Under the pieces are notes generated by a model. It did no database searches. It saw only the letters and a list, made by a program, of their open reading frames with translations, and had not been told where the DNA came from. The position numbers and the translations under genes were made by a program. A DNA stretch of 64,000 nucleotides from Tetraselmis striata (Eukaryota; Chlorophyta; Chlorodendrophyceae; Chlorodendrales; Chlorodendraceae), in NCBI GenBank assembly GCA_006384855.1, contig VCJN01002992.1:124001-188000 (forward strand), in the 5' to 3' direction. Shown piece by piece: positions 11,188 through 22,719 of this stretch (the first letter of the stretch is position 1; each line of letters starts with the position of its first letter).

Positions 11188-11700
11188 TTATGACATGCCT
11201 TTATTTATCCCGACGGTGCATCGCGAGCAGAGTCCGGCAGTAGCGTAGGCAGGGGAGAGTATGACCGACGACATGAACAAAAAGGCTTTGACCGGCAAGT
11301 TTGTCCGAGGTTTTGTACCATGGATGGACTGCATGTAGCTCCGTTGCTTGTACACTATCCATGCTCCGTCGACAATCAAGCCTCCCCAAGTGCTGAATTC
11401 ATACGGCAAGCTTGCCGATGGGCCGTGGGCTGAGAGGCAGATTTGCAGGTCACTCGTTGACGGTGATGTTTGTATTGCTGAGCATATTTTGGCATGTGTG
11501 TGCTGATTGATTGCATATGTATTGTATGGTTGTAGGGAGTACGCTGTCGCGCAATTTGTGGAGGCCTCGGAGAACGACAACTTCATGTGTGGCATGCAAC
11601 CACTCGATGAAGACCACCTTTTCTATGGCCTCATAGTCGCTAGGGCTAACCTGGACTGTAGCACGCCTATTGAGTTTAAGTCTTACACTCACCATGACAC
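11188..11700 (-). mobile_element. Possible piggyBac-like DDE transposase fragment
   Basis: The minus reading contains LIVDGAWIVYKQRSYMQ followed by a KP...K pattern. This resembles the first catalytic-Asp region of piggyBac transposases (VDExMIxFxGRSxxKQYxPxKPxKWGxK). Only the VD, RS, KP and K positions agree and the usual Glu after Asp is Gly. No TTAA-flanked terminal repeats were found. The alternatives are an unrelated protein or chance. Confidence 0.28.
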
Positions 11701-12350
11701 TCAACGGGCTGGTGTTATGCCTCTATATGTGCTAATTTTACTGTGCCGGCAAATATCACAGGCCCGGCATCATAGACGAGGCCTGGACCATGCAGTGGAA
11801 AAATGTGTTGCATGTACGCACAGTGTGCACATGCAGGGGAGCCAAGCCGCTCGTACGGGTGCGCGACAGTGTCGGAGCAGAGAGGCATGCGAAGCAAAGC
11901 AAGGAGGCCATGCTCGCGGAGAGGGCAGCAGCTCAGCATTATTCAGCAACAGCTCAACAGCAACCAGCAAGCGAGCATGCGCGGCGCACGAGGGCACCCG
12001 TGAGGCGCAAAACAGACCTATGCAGTGACAGAGAGCATCTGCGAGAGTGTGGCGTTCAACATGTATTAATCCATCATTGCACAACTATAGAATGGTAGGC
12101 TTCGGCCGGGAGGGCAAAGGGTTAATACTTTTCACATTGTAGTCACATGGTTTTTCTTCATAATTGTCCTTGTGTGCATGTAATGGCTGAGGGAATAGCT
12201 TGCTGGCCAGTCTGTTCTTGCATGACATCACCGGCAATGACATAACCGCCCAACTGCATCTTGTGCAACGCTTTTGACAATACTTTGCAGTAACTGTGGA
12301 TATGCAGCAAGAGAAAAAGAAAGGCGCTCAAAAGGGGGGGGGAGGGGGGC

Positions 12351-12634
12351 ACCTAAAACGAGATACATCCCTTGTCCGCCCGGTTGAGCGGTCGTCTCGT
12401 ATATATGCGAGAGGTCCCGGGATCGAATCCTAGTTTTATGTATTTCGGCAATATCGGCCCGGCGTGTCCCTGGTTTACCCGGTTGATGCATTAGCCCTTC
12501 GCGGGGTTTGAATGGGGCAATGGTCTTACGGCTATGCCAGACCGCCTACATTTGGCGCAAGCAAGAGGTCAAGTGTTGGAGCGGCTTCGGCCGATGTCCC
12601 GGGGCGAACTTTACTTTACTTCTACCTAAAACGA
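12351..12634 (+). mobile_element. tRNA-derived SINE with 11-bp target-site duplication
   Basis: An 11-bp direct repeat ACCTAAAACGA stands at 12351-12361 and 12624-12634. The ~262-bp insert begins with a tRNA-like region: CCCGGTTGAGCGGTCG as A-box-like sequence, an anticodon-like stem TCTCG/CGAGA around 12393-12412, and B-box-like GGATCGAATCC at 12420-12430. It ends in a CTTTA-type tail (AACTTTACTTTACTTCT) just before the second duplication. Known biology: SINEs are mobilised by LINE machinery and carry internal Pol III promoters. It looks whole and recent, because the duplication is perfect. Confidence 0.8.
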
Positions 12635-12644
12635 CAAACGACGT

Positions 12645-12750
12645 TGTGATGGCCTAAGACTACCGTGCAGGGGCCGCCACTTCGAGCAAACACTGTAATA
12701 TACTGTGATTACATACGAAATGCGAGTGGCCCAGCCCCTCGACAAACCAA
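12645..12750. repeat. Dispersed repeat D, copy 2
   Basis: It matches 5600-5712 (GGCCTAAGACTACCGTGC, CACTTCGAGCAAA, TTACATACGAAATGCG, CCAGCCCCTCGACAAA). It directly follows the SINE target site. Confidence 0.65.
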
Positions 12751-13111
12751 CGCATGCTTCACGGCACCGCGACAGCCGACACCTCCCCCGCCCGCGTTCA
12801 TCGAACGTCGGCGCGATCGCGGTTGACTGCGTCCTGGCTCCAAGCAGTCTTTACTCACCGACGACGGGCTTTCTCAGTAGGGAGACGAGACTGTTCCAGG
12901 AAAGCAAGGACACGAAGTAGCCCCTGCTTAGCAAGCCGCCGCCGTCGGCAGACCCACTTCATCTTGACAGCTTGCTGTCTGGCTCCCGCCACCGGAGTCG
13001 GCATGGCGGCGGACGACAGTCCGAAGGACGCACGACAGGAGCACGGAGCGCTGAAGCGCCTGCCCTGGGGCTGCTACCTCCTGCGCGGGGCGCTCTCTCC
13101 CCTCCGCGCAG

Positions 13112-14434
13112 GTGGCGCTTGCGCAGCGGGTCGGGGAGCTTGCCACCGGCGCGTTCAGCGACCGCGGCGGCTGGGCGGGCATCGCTGCGACGCAGGAGCA
13201 CCCCATCATCGTAGCGTCGCACTCCGCGGCGGCCACTCGACCCCGTGGTGAGCAGAATTACAGAATAGCACCTGATTTTTTACCCCTAACTCAAGCCCCA
13301 ATCGCTAGCCGTTGAGTGGTTATTAGATAGCCTGTTGAGTGGTTATTACTCAGCGGCGTGAGTGTCCCAAACGCTAATAAAGCCACGGCATCCTACCCAC
13401 CATGGAAGATGTTTGCACGTGCCCGAAAATCATTTATTAACATCAACGTTGCGAAGCAGGAATGTCTCGCATACCGACTGTCCCCCAACTGTGACCTGAT
13501 ACCCGGCCTTCTGAACCGCAGAATGCCGGCGCGCGTGCGGGCTCCAGCGGTGCACAGGGGCATGCGGGCGGCATGTTGGCGCACTGGACACTGCGCCTGA
13601 GGACCTGTGCGCGCCCCACGCCAAATGGATACGCAGCAGTAACGCACATTGCCACCCGTTATCTGCCCTTAGCGCCCCAGGTGGCTGCATGCTGCCCGTG
13701 CAGTCTCCCATTGAGGGTTGTAATTGCCGCTGTGCGCAGGTATGCATTGGCGCGCGACGTGGTGCAGTGCATAGAGCGGGAGTCCCCGGGGGCCTGCCCG
13801 CAGTATGACCCCTCGCACTGCTGGGTGAGCACCATACACGCACGCGGCCATCCAGCCTTCCCCACCAGCAAAACACATTGCATTATCAACATGCCACTTG
13901 ACATGCGATTGCTGAGCTAGGTTGGCATGCTAGGTACCGCACCATAAAAAATTGTGCCTGCTCCACCTCTCTCACTAACCCTCCACACTTCTGGAATGAA
14001 TTGATTTACTAAATTGACTTGTGGTGGCTGGGCTGCAGGCGCTGGTGTATGGAACAGGCGAGCGCTGCGATCAGATGCAGAGCCACCTGGACCGCCCGGA
14101 GGGCTGGACACTGAGCATCAGTGTGGGCGCTAGCGCCAAGTTCACCATTGGGTGCCCCCCCGAGCCGGGCTCCATGTACGACTGCTACGGCAAGCACCTC
14201 CCGCTCGCCGGGCAGCAGCCGCCCGGGATCAGCCTGGAGCTGCGCGCCGGCGACGCGCTCCTCTTCCAGGGCCACAGGGTCTTCCACTCGGTGGACGGCA
14301 TGGCGCCGGGCTCAGGAGCGTCTCCTGCGGGATGGCGGGAAGCTCTGCTTGCGGGACAGAAAGCGGAGGATACGGGTGCATGGGCACCTGCACGCCTTGC
14401 ACTCCTCTTCCGCGACCAAAACACGGCGCCATGA
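13112..14434 (+). CDS. AlkB-like 2-oxoglutarate/Fe(II)-dependent dioxygenase (5' exons uncertain)
   Basis: Role: AlkB-family enzymes oxidatively demethylate nucleic acids (or proteins) using Fe(II), 2-oxoglutarate and O2. The last exon, 14039-14434 (ending TGA), holds the catalytic core. It contains the iron-binding H-x-D in QSHLDRPEGWTLSISVG, the distal His in LLFQGHRVFHSVDG, and the 2OG-binding R-x5-R in ARLALLFRDQN, the same spacing as RYNLTFR of bacterial AlkB. It joins in phase 0 to exon 13740-13824 (...QYDPSHCW, then ALVYGTGERC). Further upstream, 13112-13244 (after a pyrimidine-rich acceptor) and a stretch within ~13523-13650 (GGMLAHWTLRL) look exonic, but their phases do not connect cleanly. 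An ATG at 13003 lies in another frame, so the start is open. TGTAA at 14661-14665 may be the poly(A) signal. Substrate cannot be inferred. Confidence 0.75.
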
Positions 14435-15385
14435 GACAGACTATTATGTGTCCTCTCTCTGGATCGGCTGGGTGTTTGTTTCGCTTATTGTGAAGATGAT
14501 TATTGCTATTCGACGACTCTGCCAGCATGATGTGTCGGCACTGGTGCGTGTACGTACTTGCTGGTGCACTGACCCTGACCCTGACCCTGCAGGACTTCAA
14601 CAACTCCCCAGCGCTTCACATTTACATTTGAATTGAGTGGAAGCATTACATCCAGTTGCATGTAAACCAGGGTCTGCGGGGGGGGGGGGGGGGGGGGGAG
14701 GCAAGTGCCGAGACGCAATCAAGGGCTTATGCGGTAGAGGCATTCCCATGCACAAACTCTTGATATTGTTCGAACTATGGTTATCGATGCCATCGGTGCA
14801 TCGATGTCATGCGGGAAGAGTTTCACGACAGGCTCAGCTTGGCGCTAGTGAGGGTGATGGAGTGTGTGCATGGCATTGCCCTAATCTGATAAAATACATC
14901 GAAGAAGTGAGGACAAGTTGAAAACGAAGTTGCAATGGGACGAAGCACAGTCATGGAACTTATAAACACGGGAGATCTAATCCCAGGCATTCTATGCTGC
15001 GATGAATTTACTGTATCTCTGGACAGGCAAAACGTTCCAATTAAATTGCGCATGAAATAGAGGCGGGCAGAGAGTTATTATGACGAGTCGCAGCAAACTT
15101 TATGGTTCCATTATTTTTTCATACAGCGAGACAGAAACGACGTGACATATACACTGATTAAATCAAGATGCGAACAGTGCTCGCGCATCCATGCAGGAGA
15201 GGCAGCGGGGGCGCTGTGGGGAATGGCACTGGCACGACGCCTGATTACAAATGAAGGAATTTTCATGCCCTCGCATAAATTTCAACCAGCATCCTCTTTC
15301 ATGTCGGTACGGGACACCCGTCCCTCCCTGTTCACTCGGAAGGCAAGGAAGGGCTCGGCTCCGCGGGGAGGTACTACTACTACAG
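14435..15385. other. AlkB 3' flank; poly-G tract; no gene
   Basis: A G homopolymer of about 20 lies at about 14680-14699. CTGACCCTGACCCTGACCCTG at about 14571-14591 is a short three-unit repeat. No supported gene is seen in this stretch. Confidence 0.4.
14661..14665 (+). promoter_or_regulatory. Probable poly(A) signal (TGTAA) of the AlkB-like gene
   Basis: TGTAA is the usual poly(A) signal of chlorophyte algae. It stands 227 bases after the stop codon. Confidence 0.4.
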
Positions 15386-15865
15386 GCAGGCACGCGGGCG
15401 GTTCAAACCCAGCGTCCACCGCCGCCCATCGAGGAGCGGCGCGAGAGGCTCCCGCCGGCGTACGTGGCGCTGAAGGTGCCCATCGGCCTCGTCGAGGACG
15501 CAGTCTTGCTGGTGGACGCCGGGATGGCGCTGACGCCCTTTCCGAGGCGCGGCACGCGCGAGGCAGTGCCGTTGCTGCTGTCGCTCGGCGTGCGGACGGC
15601 CGACTGGCCGAGCTTGGCGCTCGCTGGACGTTCGCCGCGCTGGGTGAGGCTGCCGCGCGGGTGGGGTGGGCCGCGCTCCGCTGTGCGCGCCGTCTGGGGT
15701 CGCCCGATCCTCGACGCGGTCGGCGCCTCCTTGCCTCCGCTGGCGCTCGTGGTGCGCAACGCGCGTGGTCCCGCCAGTTTCCCAGCCGACGTGGAGGGCG
15801 TGGGAGCGGCAACGCGCGAGGAGACGCGGCCCGAGGACGCCTGGCAGGCACATCAGGGCAAGGGG
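15386..15865 (+). CDS. Hypothetical protein, single exon-like ORF of 160 codons
   Basis: One frame has almost all third positions G or C, as in the recognised exons here, and is bounded by an acceptor-like CTACTACAG (to 15385) and a donor-like GTAAGA at 15866, both phase 0. It encodes YVALKVPIGLVEDAVLLVDA and later LPPLALVVRNARGP. I recognise no family. Open but poorer frames exist on both strands (minus 15282-16067; plus 15142-16149), so strand and frame rest mainly on codon bias. Upstream and downstream exons were not found. It lies between the convergent AlkB and kinesin genes. Confidence 0.35.
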
Positions 15866-16291
15866 GTAAGAGACGGCCTGTCGTGGCCCGTTTGCCCTCC
15901 GGACGGGGAAGAGCGGAGGCAGACTTTGAGAAATCACGAGCAGCACAGGTCGAGTCAGCGAGGGGGAGGGGACGGGCGCAGTACCCGACTAACCGGAGCT
16001 TTGTCGTCGCGCCGTACGTGACTAAGGTCCAGCGCAAGCGAGCGTCTAAGGTCCTGCTAGCAAACACCAGAGGGATGAGAAGTTGGACGTTGTGTGAAGT
16101 CCTCTGTCCGGAGCTGGAGCTTCAGGCAAGCTCGCAGCTCGCGCAGTAAATGGACCAACGTGTCTATGACAGTCTCATGGAGCTCAACAATTCGACACTG
16201 ATAGAATCATCTGAACATCGCTACCCTGTATTAATGTAATGGCTATCAGTTCACATTCTGCCATTTACCCCTCCTTCCCGAGAAGGCAAAA

Positions 16292-19200
16292 TCATTTTGG
16301 GGCGGAGCCAACAGCAAGCGCCGAACATGGTGCGAACGACATCGACGAAAAAAGCTGGAGACAGGGCACAGGCTGCGACAAGGTGCCAAGTCGGCATGCT
16401 TCACTGGACGCAGTTAGCAAGGAGGCAGGAAGGCTCACCTCGGCGGGGCCGGGGCTCGGGGTCGACTCCCGCGCGGCGGCAGCGCTCGCTTTTGCAGCGT
16501 CCACCTCCGCCTGCAGCTCCGAGATCCGCTTCTGTGCTGCTCGCAGCTCCGCGGCGGCCGCTTCCTTTGCTGCCGCCTCGTGGGCGGCCGCTGCTTGCTT
16601 CTGAGCCACCTCGGCTCGGAGCCGCTCCACCGCCGCGCCGGCGCCCTGGGTGCCGGCCTCCAGGCGCGCGATTGCCTCGCGCGCTGCAAACAGCTCAGCG
16701 CCCTCCTGGTTCTTGGTGGCTGCGCCCAGCGTCACCTGGCTAACGCGCTGCCCGAAGCCCAGAGTCGACACCGTCTCGCCGTACGAGCTCGACTCGGGGC
16801 TGATGTGCATGAACATCATCGTCTTGGCCTGGTTGGGCGAGAGGGAAAGGGCCGACAGAGAAATGATGTAGTGAGGACAGTGAACCGACAGGGCGTACCT
16901 CGAGACGCGCGGGGCGTCGATATGGCAAACGGCTGCAAGTACGCATGGCCGGGCTAAACGCGACTCACCTGCCCGCCGAGGGAGTCCTGCAGCAGCTGTG
17001 TGAGCTTGCTGTTGCGGTACGGGACGTGGTTGCTCTGCAGCGCTAGCGCGTTCATGACGTCGCCCAGCGCGCTGAGGCTCTTGTTGATGTGCTGAGCCTC
17101 CTTGAGCCGGTCGCCCGTGGCCTCGCTGCGCTGCACGCGCTCGCTGCCCGCGAGGTCGATCAGGTTCAGGCACGCGTGGCTGTGCGCGCCGGTGACCGTG
17201 TTGCGGCCGTCGATCATGACCGTCAGCACCTGGTGGCTCCGGCTCGACCGCTGGTTCATCTTTGTCTCACCCACCGCGCGGTTGCTCGCGCCGCGCTCCA
17301 TAACCTCCAGGACGTCCTCCGTGCAGGTCACCGCCACCTAGGGACACAGGAGGCCGTTAAGCAGTGCGCGAGAGGAGCATGAACGTAACAAGTAGGAACA
17401 AAGGACGGGCCACAAAGAGTGGTATTATTGATAGTGGTAGAGTACAGTGGTACAACAATGGTTTAGTGGTACAGTAGCGACTACTACGTCTATACGTACA
17501 CCGCATAATCCTGTCTCTGTTCTACAATCTCAAATCTTCTAGCGCGGACACTGTAAGATTCGTTGAATGGTATTAATAAGATACATACGGCAACGGAAAG
17601 CAGCAACCATCAAAGACCCAAGTAAGGATCAATAGTAGCAGTAGCAAATAATTATGCAGACTTACATAATTATTGTTATTGCTACCTATTGGTTTCCAGG
17701 ACTGGCAACTACAGTGAAACCCGTGCAGCGTCTCTACGACGGCTATACTTAGTTTAAGCAGCGAACCAGTTACGGAAAGCCCTGTGTAGGCGACGCTCCG
17801 TTACAGTCAAGCAAATCGTGATCGAACAGTGTTGGAAATTTCGTCACTGGCCTGCAATTAGTCTTGCAGAATGCTTCCATCGGCAATTTGCTTGATGACT
17901 TTAACGCAGCTTTGGCGCAATTTGCTTGATGACTATAATGCAGCTTTGGCACAGTACTCAGCCGGGGGTTTGTGAAACCACATACAGCTCCATGTAAGGG
18001 TTTCTCTCTCTATCTCTCTCAATATTCAGGATTTCTGGAAAGGGTGAGGGCGGTATTTCCTAAACAATTTGGAGCTGAAATCCCACCTGGACGGCATCTG
18101 GCACATTGTTGCCGCTGCGCTCCGTCATGCGGATGTCCAGGCGGTTGTCCTTCCGATGCGCAACTGCCGGGTCCACCAGCAGGTCGCGCAGCACCTCGTT
18201 GTAGATTTCCAGCATCTGCACGTTGATGCTGTACTCCCACTCACCCGAGCGGTGGGCGGCGAGCTCAAACAGGTCGTCCAGCGCGCGGTAGTTGATGCCA
18301 CGGCCCGACATCTGCTCCACGTTCGTGCCACTCATGGTGTGCGTCTTGCCCGAGCCGGTCTGCCCATATGCAAAGATGCACACGTTGTAGCCGTCCAGTA
18401 CAGAGCGCACCAGTGGCGCAGTCTCAATGTAGACGTCGTCCTGGCTGGAGATCTCGCCAAACACCTGCGCCACCCGCGTCAGAGAATATAGTCAGCAAAA
18501 TGATATAGACAGAGCCTCATAGCAGTTTTCAAAACACTGGATGACTGTGAATTAAATTATGTGCTGAGTTTCCATGGTAATAATTCCATCAAACATGTAC
18601 AACCTAATTCACATATTGGGGTGGTATGTGGCAGCGCACCTTGTCAAACTGGAACATCTTGCGAAGGCCCTTCTCACTGTACGCAGCAATCTCGGTGTCG
18701 GTGAGGTCTAGGCACGCCTCGCTGGCGTCGCCCGTCTTGCCACGCGGCCGCACGCGGCAGTACACACGAATAGCGCCCTTGAGGTCCTGCACCTGGTTGT
18801 ACAGGTCGCGGTTCTCCGCGCACACGGCCTTGTACGCCTCCTCGATGTCCGCCAGCCCGGCCAGCTTCTCGCGCGTCGCCATCAAGTCCAGCTCCAGCTC
18901 GCGCTGCCGGCTGCCAGAGGCATCTCGCAGCGCCGCGAGCTCGCCGCGCATGCGCTCCGTCTCTTTGCGTGCCGCCGCGAGTCCCGCCTCTGCCTCTGCC
19001 AGCATTGCAGCTGCCTCGGCGCTCTGCGCCGCGTCAGCGCCTGCCGCAGCCTCAGCGGCCACGCGCGCCTCCGCTTCCGCGACTGCTGCCCGGGCATCTG
19101 CCTCGGCCGCCTCCCGGCGCGCCTGCTCTGCCGCCAGCTGCTCCTGCACCGTCTTCATCTCGTGGTCCTGGGAAAACACACCACCATACGTCAGCCAACC

Positions 19201-20730
19201 TCCTTTAGGACACATGTTTGACACACACCCGTGTACGGATGAACAAGACCGCATAAAAGTCCGGCTCGCTTATGTAACGCTAGAGGGACGTTGATTTATA
19301 CAGGCATAAAACCCAACACACATATTGCGGAAGTTGATGGTCACACGTAAATATTGCCCCTGTGACAGGGCATTCACATATATTGACACGATTGTCCTAC
19401 TCATGTAGTGATTGTGTCTGGGAATCAACGCAAGAAAATTGTTGCTCTCCACCAGGTGCACCCGGATGCAGGATAGCGGACGCCCCATAATGGCTCCCAG
19501 GTCCGGAGGGCGCACCTTTGCCAGCAGTCGCTTCTCATACTCCTGTGTCAGGCTGCCAAGCACGCTCTCCAGCACTGGCCCCATCGCCTCCAACGCGCTC
19601 TCCGGCGTGGCGCCCGCCCCCCGCGGCGGCGTAGGCGTCTGCATCACCGGCGGCGCGGGCCGCCCCGCGCCATCCGTCCACATGCGCTCGCGCAGCATCG
19701 CGGTGCACTGCTGCATCAGCCGCGTGACGCCCACCGCGGCGGCGACGCCCTTGCCAGCGGCCATCTTGAACGGCGGCGTCACGCCAGGCTCAAAACCCTC
19801 ACCAGGCGTGCCATATTCGCTGCCGGGCGTGGCGCGCAGGCCGCTGGCCGGAAATCCGCTGGCAGTGGCGCGGCGGTAGGGGGGGCCCGCGCCAAAGGGG
19901 GAGCGTGAGGGCGTGGAGTACTGCCCGTTGAGCTTCTGCCCCTCATGCATGCGCTTGAGGCACAGCAGGCAGTCCACAACACGCGGACGCTCCCCGCCGC
20001 CCTCGGTCTCCTCCAGGTCCGACACGCTGAAGATGTACTCGCTTGGGATGCCCACCGCGTTGGCGCTCTTCAGAAAGTTGGTCACGTTCTCCATCGTCTG
20101 GATCACCTCGCCCGTGTTGCTGTCCACGCAGCACTCCTCCACAATCTGCACACCCGCCGAGGTTTTCAGTGGCCAGACCCCATCTGCAAGGAGTGCAAGG
20201 ACGATGAAAGAAAGATGCAGGTACAATGATGCAGGTATGACATGCAAAACTATTATAATTCATATTGATTCAATTTAGAGGCTATCCCAAACCGCCACCA
20301 CGAAGCCCGTTTTCCTGGGGCGCACTCGTACCCGTGTGATGGTCCCCGGTTTGACAGCGTTGAGCAGTCGGCAGAGCAGAACGCCGTCCCGGAGATGGCG
20401 GCGGAAGCTACCGTCCGTGTCCGTGGGCAAACTGTCTCCCGTGAGGGAGGACACCCACTCCGCGGCCATGCGCCGTCGGGCCGCTGTGTCCGCCTGCTTC
20501 GCCATCGCGCCCGTGGGCGAGTGCGCCGGGATGCGATCGTCCTCCACGGCCGGCGCGCTGGAGGCGACGGTGGACGGCGGCGTCGGGCGGGGCGGGGGCG
20601 GCGAGGGGGAGCTGCCCGTCGAGGACTTCAGCTTCAGGGGCGAGTGCGCAGCGTGGTTATACACCACCTGCCGGTTGGGCACGTCGGGGCGCAGCACGCC
20701 TAGCGCCGCGTCACGATTCTCCACGGTCAT
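16292..20730 (-). CDS. Kinesin-14 with N-terminal calponin-homology domain (KCH-type), about 930 aa
   Basis: Exons reading down: ~20730-20332, 20183-19516, 19167-18640, 18464-18087, 17337-16969, 16828-16439, 16354-16292 (TGA); exons 2-7 join in phase 0. Exon 1 has a Pro-rich lead, then the start of a CH domain (WVSSLTGDSLP...LRDGVLLCRLLNAVKPG). Exon 2 completes it (TMENVTNFLKSANAVGIPS). Exon 3 is an Ala/Glu/Arg coiled coil ending in the kinesin-14 neck and motor start (DLKGAIRVYCRVRP). The motor shows P-loop FAYGQTGSGKTHTM, switch I NQRSSRSH, switch II LIDLAGSERV and HINKSLSALGDVMNAL. A second coiled coil follows the motor. Known: plant KCH kinesins are minus-end-directed and bind actin through CH; function here is inferred. 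The ATG at 20730 follows an acceptor-like CTCCAG behind a poly-C run, so a further 5' exon is likely. The exon 1-2 junction does not keep phase with the obvious donor at 20331. Confidence 0.9.
17637..17692. repeat. Imperfect hairpin in kinesin intron
   Basis: GTAGCAAATAATTATG and CATAATTATTGTTATTGCTA are near-complementary and separated by about 8 bases. It abuts element B, so it may be a relic of a terminal inverted repeat. Confidence 0.5.
17690..17965. mobile_element. MITE-like element B: two partial copies in inverted orientation inside a kinesin intron
   Basis: The first part (about 17695-17820) carries GCGTCTCTACGACGG, GGAAAGCCC and GGCGACGCTCCGTTACAGTC in forward orientation. The second (about 17835-17960) carries the complementary version (CACTGGCCTGCAATTAGTC, GCAGAATGCTTCC, AATTTGCTTGATGACT). 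The last block is then partly duplicated. All lies in the intron 17338-18086. Confidence 0.65.
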
Positions 20731-20739
20731 CGCGTGGTG

Positions 20740-22560
20740 CTGGAGACGGACGGCGCGGGGGACAAGGAGGGGGGGGGGGGGGGGGGGGGGTCTCAGCCCA
20801 TTGCTCCGCATCTGTTGATCCATCTTTCGCAATATGGTATTCCGCTGGATTCGAAAAACCCTTCCCGGCTATAGCGGGGCGGGTGTAGCGGGGGGCGCCA
20901 GACGTCTCGCCCGCGCGAGTCAAGCGCAGCCCACCTACGGGGAGTGGAAGTTTGCGGATTCCGGCAGCACCTCCAAGACATACCCGTAGGAGAGACGGTA
21001 CGGTAAGGACGCGCCGACATTTTAACCAAACCCAACACACTTTAACCGACCGCCTGCCAGCTAATGCTTTCTACGAGTACCTTCGGGGGCTCTGACGAAT
21101 TCCACTAGGAGTAACGACCGGGACGCGAAACCCGCGGGGGCGTAGCGATTTCTGGGCCACAAGGCTGCGAGGTTGCACAAAGACAGCGCTGCAACCCGCT
21201 GGGACTTATCGCGGACGCCGCGCACGACCACGCTAAACTGCTGCCGGGTCGTGCAGTATCGCATCCCGGAGCGAAGCCGCAGCTGTCAATCCTCCCCGCA
21301 GTAGGCTGTTGCGGGAGATAGACCGGAAAGTACTGTCGGGTTTCGTAAGGGTACTGAGCTCGCCCGCTACGGCTGCGAGTGCTCCTGACGGGACAAGCCA
21401 ACTGCCACGCCGACCGCGGCCCAGTACGTCACAACCCGACACAGCACGCCTCACTGAACACTCCCGATCCTGCATGCCTCATGATCCTGAGAGGGCGCTG
21501 TCGCGATGCGGCCGTGTGGTGAGAGCAGAGCCCCGGTGAACGCGACAGACGCTGCCGTCCGCGCATCTCAACAGTACTTTGGCTGCAGTGTCCGCGACAG
21601 CCGCAGCGCGCGCCGGTGCTGGGGCGAGGGTGGCGCCGACCGGCCGGGTACTTGTAGCCTCTCCAACTGCAGGTCGCAGATACCCCTCGCCGCACCTGCC
21701 CAAGCACGTCGCGCTCCCCCGTCATTTCTGACCCCGTCTGGCAGCAGGGGCCTCTCGCGCCCGGCTTGTTGGGTGCGGGGTATGTAGGCGATGTGCGTGC
21801 AGGAGCAGAAATCAGACCCGCTACCGGGCTGGGCGGGGCGGTGGGCCTCTCCACCAGGTGGTATAAATGTAATACATATCTGGTGTTCATCCTTACATGC
21901 TGGAGGGCACCAGGGATAGAGGTTCGTAGTGTACGTGTACCCGTAGTATTGCATAAACTACTATAGCAGATTGTAAAATACGCGTCCACGGGCAGGGTGT
22001 CAGCGCGAACGATAAGAAAATTTGCTGAATTTGGGAGCGATGTCTGTACGATACCTCCAAGACGGCGTCGTCCCGGGCACGTTCGGCCGGTCGCGTGCGA
22101 ATCTGCCGACTCTCCAGCCGGGCGGCCCGGCTGGGATTGCTCAAGGGCGGGGGAGCGCCAAGACGCGCCGGCGGCGAACGGGGGCGCGGAATCTTGACAA
22201 CCGACCAATGCGGGCGGTGCCAGCTGTGGCGCACCTGCCACAGGATGCCCTGCGGGAGTTGCTGGTGCTGGCGGGGGCGGGGCGGGGGGTGCAGCAACCG
22301 CGGAAGTGAGTATGACGCACCGGCCGGAAAGACCGCTGAAATGGTGATGCGCGCGGATTCGGGCGGAGCACGAACCAACAGCCCTACAGTACAGGGTACC
22401 GGTACAGGTACGGACGGACGAGTGGACGACGGCGCAGTAGCACGCCGCGGTGCGCATCACTGCCGATGACTAGGCGGTCAACGGCCATGATGCTGCGTCG
22501 TCGCCGCGCGTCAAAACTGCAGCATGTTATAAATTAGCGACTACTCGTACGAAATTTTAT
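20740..22560. other. Kinesin 5' flank and gene-free stretch
   Basis: A G homopolymer on the plus strand (about 20769-20790; C on the kinesin sense strand) probably lies in a 5' intron or leader. The 343-codon minus ORF 21429-22460 has Arg/Pro/Ser/Ala composition, no motif and no splice context, so it is not supported. Nothing else is recognised to 22.56 kb. Confidence 0.4.
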
Positions 22561-22719
22561 CGAGGTCGAGTTATTCGTTATGAGATCGGGAATATACCGG
22601 GGTCATACCCGAGCATATTATCCCGGTCCGACTTCATGTACGAGGTTAAGAGAAAACGTGCTGGCGGAGGGAAAACGGAGTCAGGCCGGGGGGGGGGGGC
22701 GCTACAGCGATATCCTGGA

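Noticed and set aside
12365-12440. A tRNA gene
   Set aside because: A- and B-box-like elements are present, but the acceptor stem is missing and the anticodon loop is irregular. The unit continues to a tailed end with target duplications, so it is a SINE head.
13003-13111. AlkB start at ATG 13003 (MAADDSPKDARQEHG)
   Set aside because: The frame does not connect to the exon at 13112 without an intron that I cannot place. It was kept out of the model although it may still be the real first exon.
14571-14591. Telomere-like CTGACCC/GGGTCAG repeats
   Set aside because: Only three units of a hexamer that is not a known algal telomere repeat.
15282-16067. 261-codon minus-strand ORF
   Set aside because: It is the antisense shadow of the better-biased plus frame at 15386-15865. 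The Arg-rich product is typical of a shadow.
21429-22460. 343-codon minus-strand ORF
   Set aside because: It has Arg/Pro/Ser/Ala-rich composition, no motif, no codon bias like the real exons and no splice context.
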